Positions 63,852-64,000 of a stretch of DNA of 64,000 bases are shown here, in pieces. Numbering within the stretch: the stretch's first letter is position 1; the number at the start of each line of letters is the position of its first letter. The notes under the pieces were generated by a model. That model saw only the letters and a program-made list of their open reading frames with translations, was not told the DNA's origin and made no database searches. The position numbers were made by a program, and so were the translations under genes. Origin of the DNA: Bifidobacterium sp. B4142 (GTDB lineage: Bacteria > Actinomycetota > Actinomycetes > Actinomycetales > Bifidobacteriaceae). The stretch is taken from the NCBI RefSeq assembly GCF_026537325.1, contig NZ_JAFNMJ010000006.1, positions 80,837 to 144,836 of the forward strand. Direction: 5' to 3'.

Positions 63852-64000
63852 ATGGCTGCTGTTGCTAGCGGCGATGCTACCCGGTCAAGCAGTGCACCCC
63901 GGGGCCACGTGAGTTCTCGTTGGCGTGGTTGGTTGTTTATGGGGCCGTTTGCGGTGGTGTTTGTGGTGGTGTTTGTGGTGCCGGTGGTGTATGCGGTGTG
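63852..64000 (+). CDS. ABC sugar transporter permease, N-terminal fragment
   Basis: Only the first 49 codons are in the window. After a polar N-terminus (MAAVASGDATRSSSAPRG) comes RWRGWLFMGPFAVVFVVVFVVPVVYAV, which matches the first membrane helix of MalF/UgpA-type permeases (W-L-F-x-x-P-x...P-x-x-Y-A). GGGAGAAGG lies 5 nt before the ATG. Placement beside a LacI regulator supports a sugar importer. The rest of the operon, probably a second permease and a binding protein, is outside. Confidence 0.65.
   Translation, partial: MAAVASGDATRSSSAPRGHVSSRWRGWLFMGPFAVVFVVVFVVPVVYAV

Overview
The window is about 60% GC, has short intergenic gaps and carries genes on both strands. It looks like a chromosomal segment from a Bifidobacterium-type actinobacterium. 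The evidence is a protein-kinase/Fn3-type surface-protein pair arranged as in the bifidobacterial PFNA cluster, an AdnAB-like helicase-nuclease pair, the order dapB-dapA-RNase J, several start codons without a Shine-Dalgarno placed 6-7 nt after a TANNNT box (leaderless transcripts), and a GH127 enzyme very close in sequence pattern to B. longum HypBA1. A bee-gut or other plant-material-exposed lineage is a guess from the plant-glycan genes only. I saw no rRNA, tRNA, CRISPR array or intact insertion sequence.

Layout. 1-5.8 kb (minus): a giant Ig/Fn3-like membrane protein (cut by the window edge) preceded by its membrane Ser/Thr kinase. 6-16.7 kb (plus): AdnAB-like pair, a GNAT acetyltransferase and an MFS carrier. 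16.7-24.5 kb: dapB, then a broken dapA and a 72-bp scrap of RNase J, then a 3-kb island of small membrane-protein genes (two Bax-inhibitor-1/YccA-like paralogues, one frameshifted, around a DUF805 gene), then intact dapA and RNase J. The order dapA-rnj therefore occurs twice, the first time as wreckage. 24.5-33.5 kb: housekeeping and redox genes (butanediol-type dehydrogenase, lipase-fold hydrolase, pepN, glmM, def, SRAP protein, alcohol dehydrogenase). 33.6-37.5 kb: a glycerate-uptake locus (kinase, GntP permease, divergent CdaR regulator) with a 51-bp nested dyad between the divergent genes. 37.5-46.5 kb: orphan DUF4391 gene, AraC regulator with a divergent sugar porter and esterase, a 67-aa peptide gene resembling a double-Gly leader, a second sugar porter, and a nucleoside hydrolase with its MFS carrier.

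46.6-64 kb is the accessory carbohydrate region: a GH127/GH146-type beta-L-arabinofuranosidase, a large LPXTG-anchored RCC1-propeller protein, an HEXXH metallopeptidase, an AraC regulator divergent from a translationally coupled POT-family transporter and HypBA1-like GH127, a MarR/DHA2 efflux pair, and a LacI regulator divergent from an ABC sugar permease that runs off the window. Two shared DNA motifs tie parts together: a TAGCGCT core in front of the first GH gene, the metallopeptidase and the ABC operon (candidate LacI operator), and an AAAACCCAC-TATTGT motif in front of the metallopeptidase and the AraC gene (candidate AraC site). My main hypothesis is a system for uptake and breakdown of small arabinosylated hydroxyproline glycopeptides (extensin-type), using an unusual POT carrier that has lost the ExxER proton-coupling motif.
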